From: Mallotus nudiflorus
Taxonomy: Eukaryota > Streptophyta > Magnoliopsida > Malpighiales > Euphorbiaceae
DNA: 64,000 nt
Direction of reading: 5' to 3'
Assembly (NCBI GenBank): GCA_947683625.1
Contig: CANTUR010000381.1
Span: 930,001 to 994,000 of the forward strand
Below are positions 58,574 through 64,000 of the stretch, piece after piece. The position numbers and the translations under genes are program-made. Below the pieces are notes generated by a model. The model saw only the letters and a program-made list of their open reading frames with translations. It searched no databases and was not told the origin of the DNA. Position 1 is the first letter of the stretch, and each line of letters starts with the position of its first letter.

Positions 58574-60631
58574 TTATGCCTGAGTTTTCTTGAGATGTTT
58601 TAGGATTGTGTCTTCCTTTTTTACTAGAGCTTGATCTCTTGCTACTTCTTTCTCCTTAACGGGTTCCTTCTCTTTCTTAAGAGGTTGATATACCCACCCG
58701 TTGGGAGTTCTATCATTAACTACTAGTAGGCTTCCTAGCTGCTTGATTATTTGCTTTTGTACTATTATTCTGGTCCCAGACAATGATTTTAGGATCATCA
58801 GAGTAGTACCATATGTTTATCCCCATGACTTGAAGGTTTTGAAGATGAATAGTACTGACCATCCTATCTTCATTATTGAATTCTTCTCCCCATCCTGAGG
58901 GTACTATGTCTTCTAAGAGTGTGTGGGTAGTAGGAGGTGTTGTGTACTTGGCTTTATAGTCAAACTTCCCATATGGCTGACCTGTAAATCCCATACTTAA
59001 TAGTTACTACTGAGATTTTTGTTTGTATCTGAATAGGGGAAATCAATTACTTCACCATTCATAGGGAGAGCTATATCCCTAACTCTTTTTTGCATTATCA
59101 AATGGGTAAGGAATTTCCAAGGCATTGGAATATATTGAAAGGTAGAAGGGCATTAGTTATCTTCACTAGAGTCATAAGGCTCAAGAATGGGATTTGAGGG
59201 TTTGTCCTCTAAGGGCTCATCTTATGTTTCCTGTATGGCTTGGATTGACTGTTCAACCAAGTCTTCTAGTAGATTGGAGGAGATCATGCTGATGGTTAGG
59301 GGAGGCATGTTTTGATAGTTTGGGAGAGGATTGGTCTTGATACTAGGTCATTTTAATGGGTCATCAAATTTTCTAGAGTCAATGAGGTCTTGGATTGCAT
59401 TTTTGAGAGTTCTATATGTATCAATGGTATGGCTAGGCATCTAGTGAAAGTGGCAGAAAAAGTTTTGGTTAATTTAAGGTGGTAGTGGGTTTAGAAGAGG
59501 CCTAGGCTCTTATTACTGTAAGAGATTCTTTTGTTGAAGCCTCTGGAATACTTTGGATAGTGGGAGGTTAAAGTTTGAGAATTTTCTTAGTGGTTTGATG
59601 ACATTGATTGATGGTGAGCTATAGGTGTTGTGTTGGATCATGTTTATTTTTGCAGCTTGAGTGAAGGTGTTTAGGATGTTTGGTTGGGAATTGCAGCGAA
59701 AAGTGTTTCTGTCTTGCTAAAGTTCCTCATCCTCAATTCTAATCCCATCCTGATGGAGAGCTCTGAAGTCAGGATAATGAGCAAAGATCATCTATTTTAT
59801 GAAGTGCAATAGTTTCCCTTTGATTATCAGCTCTATTTTTTCATCCTCAAGAGGATGGTTGCTCATCTTGACTGCCTTTCCTTGCCATCTGGTAACATAA
59901 TTAGAGAAATCTTCACTAGATTTTTGTCTTGTGGTCTCAAGGTCCCTTCAAGTGATGTCTAACTAAATGTTGTATTCATACTGCTTGATAAACTTTTGAG
60001 TTAGTAATAGCCAATCACTTTTGATTTCATCTTTAAGGTCAAAGAACCATGTTCTCAATCCTTCTTCTAGTGATGTGAAGAAGAATTGAACAATCTGTGA
60101 TTATGTAAGCTTTATGGCAGCTATGAATGTAGCATATTGTCTTAGATGGACCCTCAGATATCTTGTTCCATCAAACCTAGAAAATTTTGGTAGCTTAAAA
60201 TCATTTGGAAGCATATACTCTTTGAACAGTGCCAGGTCAATGAAGCCTTTAGAGCCCTAAATTCCCTTATCTTTGAAGGCGAATTCCAATTGAGCCATCC
60301 TTTTAGCTAATAGTTTGACCTCCCCTTTTGATTAAGTCTGTAGTCATGTCAACAATTTTTGTAGCTTTTGGTGCATTCCTAAGATCTTGGTAGTAGCCAT
60401 TGTCCTAATATGCTTGAATTGTAGTGTGGGGAATTCCTTTTGCCTTGTTTACCCATGGGTGAACAGATGCAAAAGCTTTACTTAATAGTGTGCTTTTCTC
60501 ATCTCGGGCACTTTTGGCTTTCATTTGGGCTTGGAGGATTTTCAGCTATGGTGCCATCAGTAAGCATTTTTTGGATTCCCTCTTAGCTTGCCTTTGAATT
60601 ACTGACATAAGGTATCTTCTTGGTCACTCAT
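58574..60631 (-). pseudogene. gag: Element F gag, broken
   Basis: The ATG at 60631 gives MSDQEDTLCQ. Further blocks: KRMAQLEFAFKDKGI, LFKEYMLPNDFKLPKFSRFD, GTRYLRVHLRQYATFIAAIK, FFFTSLEEGLRTWFFDLKDE, WLLLTQKFIKQYEYNI (about 59975-60022), SSEDFSNYVTRWQGKAVKMS. This is the retrotransposon gag domain. The nucleocapsid motif is HFH-MPSHTIDTYRTLKNAI (about 59395-59455), Cys positions partly lost. The C-terminal block at 58716-58994 is open for 92 codons: MGFTGQPYGKFDYKAKYTTP ... VPSGWGEEFNNEDRM, shared with C and D. NDRTPNGWVYQPLKKEKEPV follows. Several stops. Confidence 0.88.
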
Positions 60632-61977
60632 GTTTGAATGTCGTATTCATATACATTTATTAGGGTTAGCTAAATGAATGATGCATGATGTGTGCCTAAA
60701 AAGAAAAGGGTGAGCATGTATGCATGGAGTGGATGAAAAAATCTTATGATGAAAAAATGATTATTCCTGCAAGAAATAGTGGCTAGTACATGCTATCTAC
60801 ATGTATATGATGTATGCATGATTAAAGCTTGTTAGTTTTCCTACACAATGAACAAACCAATCACAAACAAGCTCTTACTTCCAACTTTATTTCTCCATGA
60901 GGTCGTTTAGTCTTTTTGCTAAATGGGTTTTGAAACTATAGTTATTAGGGGACTATGGTTCCACTCTTAGGAATAGGTTGTTTCAATTTATATTGGCTAA
61001 AACCAAAGGGTAAACTAAGGAACGATACTCAAAAGTGCTTGAGGTAATCATATGATGTCAATGTGATGGTCAATTATCAAGCTTCAAATGATGTCCAGAG
61101 CTCGTATGCGCTTGTATGCATAGGGCCAAGGTCAATCAAAGGGAGTTCAAGTTCTTAGCCCCACATCGATATTTGATATGTTTACTATGAGTCATAAAAC
61201 TATCTTTTGATAGTTTATAGTTTGATTTTGTCATCATAAAGGTCCATAATCTAGTTGGGTTCCTAACCCATTCATTTGATATAATAAGGATAAATGGATG
61301 ACATCTTGTAGGTTTCGTCATTGACAGATGTTGTTATTTGTTAATTTGCATATACTATTCAAGCTAAAGTACATGATTCTTATCATTCCTCACACTTTAG
61401 ACTCACACGAAGTATATGAGAATCATGTGTTCTTGAGCATAAATTTTCTATGAAAACTAACACTACAACATAATTTGATGATAGACACTAGGAGGGTGAT
61501 GTCATTTATGAATAACAAGTCAAACGAACAGTATTAGGATAAGGATAGCATACATAGCTTAGTGGAATCCTAGTGGATGTTGCTACTGGCTTATCTATAT
61601 AAGCTAAGTTAGGGTGAAAGGCTAAGGGTTCCTTTAGCAAGAATACCCCCATATGACTAGGGATACTGACTTCGGTCAGTGAGTCAAGCATTCTTTTGAT
61701 TACTCGGTCGTCCCCCTTAAGGACTTGGGTTATAAACTCTAGTCGGATAAGTCCAGCGAATGCACGAGTAAAGACTAAAGGTGATAATACCATATCTTCA
61801 TCACCCCATGACTCAAGTGGAATCATGGTGGCAATGTCATTTAGTACTATCGAGGCTTTTAGGGACAAGTGGTGCACATGTGATGTGTACTGCAATGCAA
61901 TGGTGAAGGGCTTTATACAATTGAGTATTTCATAATAAGAAATAGTCATTTTTGAGTTGATCCCTCTTACTTAGAAC
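60632..61977 (-). mobile_element. Element F 5' leader
   Basis: 1.3 kb between primer site and gag. The end near the primer site (61590-61800) matches the leaders of A, D and E ('cccttaaggacttgggttat' at 61715-61734). A sense-strand ORF of 147 codons (61506-61949) covers this conserved block. It has no recognisable domain, and its counterparts in A, D and E are closed, so I treat it as non-coding. Confidence 0.65.
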
Positions 61978-61995
61978 TCCCTAGTGGAATCACCA
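61978..61995 (-). other. Primer binding site of element F
   Basis: Minus strand TGGTGATTCCACTAGGGA, three bases after the LTR end. Confidence 0.78.
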
Positions 61996-61998
61996 CTA

Positions 61999-63841
61999 TG
62001 AGTGACTAGGTTATTTGTTTGAGACATGTAGCGAGGTATGTTTTCATAGGACATTATGCATGTCTTTTATTCCGAGGGACATGGCAACTTTACTAAATAG
62101 GGACAAATGATTGGTCTCGAGGGGATGAGACACTTTTGATTTTTCCGATCTACCACTCAATTTTTAGAAAATTGGGAAAAGAAAGGGACAACATCGGGTC
62201 AATCAGTGAGTATTGTCCCCAGCAGAGATTTTTGGGTTTGGGGGATCGTGTCTACTTTTTGACTATTTCTCATTATACAATATTCGATGTATAGTTACTG
62301 TAACACCCTAGTTTCGGTAATGATAGTTTGTATAGCATTCACACAGTACATCAGATAGTATAAGATAATAAAGCTGAAAATTTTATTACATCACTTTCTT
62401 GATGAAATACATATGAAAAAGGAAAGATTATGGAAAGATAAATCTAATATGATTGATCTGTAAGGATAACATGACCATTTACACAACTTTCTCGATGAAT
62501 GATAGGATGATCATGCTTGTAGTGATTATTTATGCTATAATGATTTATAATGATAATATAAAGGATGCATGAGGTCATCACTAGATCGAGAGCATGATGA
62601 CTCTATTTCAAGACATGAACTTTTTCATGTTATTGATATTTACAATGTGATTTCATGACTTTAGAAATAGAGGATGCAAAATGATAATGTGAAATGAGCA
62701 TAATAAAGCATATATTATTCACATAGCATACAAGACTACCAGTCTCATCACACAAGCACAACAGTAGTCCCAAAGGATGGCGATAGTAAAATAAAATTCA
62801 ATGTGATAAATAAATATGCTAAAATAATTATGTGGTCCTCAAACTCGACTAAGCTTGCGTGAGTTTGAAGCTTTAGCTTTGAGAGATTATCAAGCTTTCC
62901 TCGTCGAGAGGTTCAAAATGATAGCAAAATGATGCTAGATTGTATACCTTTGAAGCATGTTTTGACAAAGATGAGGCTTGGTTTGGTGGAAAAGGGAGCT
63001 AACAACCTAAAGGAAAGGTTGTGGGAGAGCAAAAACTATCTGGAAAGGGGTTTCCAATGCCTTCGATCATATCGATTTTTGAGTGTATGTGTATTTCCAC
63101 TTGCTCCCTCCTCTAAAATGGGGTGTGAAGGAGTCTATTTATAGGGAAAATTGGATAGAATAGGGTGGTAGGGGCATGGTCACACACGTATAATGAGGAT
63201 TTTGCATGTAGCCATGCCAAGTGTGCATGGTTGCGCATAGTGTATGCATGGTCACACATGCACACATGCGCTTCCATGTGCACTTCTATGATTTACACAC
63301 ACTTCCCAGGTTTTATGTCCACTATTTCAGGGTTGGTTCTTATTTTTTTTGGGCCTCTCGGATGCGTTTCTGGAGTTCATTTGCCAAATTTAGCCTATAT
63401 TTTAGCACATGACACCTAGGGGCATTTATGTGCTCTTCTAAGCCATACGCGTTGATAAAGTTATATTGGACCATTTTGGGACCACTTCTAGAGGTTTTGG
63501 AGCTGTTCGAATGTGTTTCTGATGTTCATTTTGTCAAAATCAATTTTTATTTTTTCACAAAGCTAGGTCTTAGTCTAACAAAATGCACATCGGCCCAATG
63601 AGCTGAGTATTCTAAGAGGATTTTTCTCAAAATAAACCTCTCATTGTTTTGATAATTCTTATTTCGTAAGGTCAAAGTATAAATTAAAGGCTCGATGATC
63701 GATTTTGCACACTAGTGGGGTCAGTTAGGTTTTTTAAGGTTGCACACTTTAGAGGTGTTACGAACGAGTAGACTCTAGTCATCTCAGGGATTAGTTTAAT
63801 CATTGGACCTTTTCAGGGACAATCCAATTTGAGGTATGACA
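61999..63841 (-). mobile_element. Element F, 5' LTR (1.84 kb)
   Basis: Sense start TGTCATACCTCAAATTGGAT at 63841, sense end CTAGTCACTCA at 61999. It differs from the 3' LTR mostly by scattered transitions and small indels. A 33 bp stretch with 'ttttttaaggttgcacactt' at 63731-63750 is absent from the 3' LTR. Confidence 0.92.
63135..63144 (-). promoter_or_regulatory. LTR TATA box of element F
   Basis: CTATAAATAG on the minus strand, in the context CCCTATAAATAGACTCC. It lies about 700 nt from the sense start of the LTR, so U3 is about 670 nt. Upstream (63165-63285, sense upstream) lies a CATG-rich repeat segment. The 3' LTR copy has lost this TATA. Confidence 0.65.
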
Positions 63842-64000
63842 AGGATGCACTCAAAACTTGAAATGAATGCATTCTAAAAAATTATTTGATTATAAAATAA
63901 GACCTCTAACTCCTGAACCTTTTTTGCAGGAGATGTCAATAAAAGGAATGAAGTCGTCTACCATAGCATTAATGGAATGACAGAAATATAAACACAACCC
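63842..64000 (+). mobile_element. Element D, segment right of F
   Basis: Inverted match to C 39341-39506 ('gaatgcattctaaaaaatta', 'aagacctctaactcctgaac', 'cattaatggaatgacagaaa'). Element D therefore continues past the window, where its 3' half and 3' LTR are expected. Confidence 0.8.

Larger units (their letters stand above)
47615..63841 (-). mobile_element. Element F: full-length Tat-type Ty3/gypsy retrotransposon (16.2 kb) inserted in element D
   Basis: Sense order on the minus strand: 5' LTR (63841-61999), primer site, 1.3 kb leader, gag, protease, RT, RNase H, a second (archaeal-type) RNase H, integrase, an antisense PMD gene (plus strand), 38 bp minisatellite, polypurine tract, 3' LTR (49444-47615). 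An extra RNase H and an antisense ORF before the 3' LTR are hallmarks of the Tat lineage. The flanks 47530-47614 and 63842-64000 are halves of D, continuous in the C copy (39341-39600). The immediate 5-mers (ggtta and aggat) are not a clean target-site duplication. All ORFs are broken. Confidence 0.9.

Noticed and set aside
61506..61949. 147-codon sense ORF in the leader of F, possibly an Ogre-type ORF1
   Set aside because: It has no recognisable domain, and the homologous leaders of A, D and E have no open frame. The conservation is at the DNA level.

Overview
This is about 64 kb of AT-rich plant nuclear DNA made almost entirely of nested and decayed transposable elements. No intact host gene, tRNA, rRNA or CRISPR array was found. 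An angiosperm source is indicated by Ty3/gypsy elements of the Tat/Ogre type (long LTRs, an arginine-tRNA-like primer site, gag-pro-RT-RNaseH-extra RNaseH-integrase order, an antisense plant-mobile-domain ORF), by a Ty1/copia element with a methionine-tRNA-like primer site, and by a plant-style PIF/Harbinger transposase. The species cannot be named from the sequence. Every coding region carries stops or frameshifts. All homology calls come from reading the sequence and its translations; no search was run.

Layout. (1) 1-10.6 kb: a PIF/Harbinger element is broken twice. Tat-like element A (minus strand; 5' LTR 614-2839) abuts a fragment of its divergent Myb/SANT-like ORF1. A 4.6 kb Ty1/copia element (5089-9710) splits its transposase. 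(2) 10.6-21.3 kb: two direct 1.5 kb LTR-like repeats (G) are mixed with a rearranged minus-strand element B. B keeps two LTR pieces, a 3' minisatellite and an antisense plant-mobile-domain (PMD) gene, but no gag or pol. (3) 21.3-26.5 kb: gag, leader, primer site and part of the LTR of minus-strand element E. (4) 26.5 kb to the right edge: plus-strand element D starts in E's LTR and is the host of two further insertions. These are minus-strand element C (31295-45818, same family as D) and the 16.2 kb minus-strand element F (47615-63841, a full-length Tat-type element). D resumes at 45819-47614 and again at 63842-64000. C's own 3' LTR holds a 3 kb insertion that seems to include the first exon of an SmG-like gene and a three-copy ATT-microsatellite repeat.

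How the parts relate. C and D share one gag-only structure: LTR, primer site, leader, gag, the short segment that precedes reverse transcriptase in F, then a jump to an antisense ORF tail and 3' minisatellites. Neither has protease, reverse transcriptase, RNase H or integrase. That points to a non-autonomous family that would need enzymes from a relative such as F. C is uninterrupted where D is broken by F, and so shows the pre-insertion site of F. F carries a spliced-looking antisense PMD gene with its own TATA box, beneath a motif cluster that also occurs in F's LTR promoter. Elements B, C and F each carry a different 38-40 bp minisatellite in the same 3' untranslated position.
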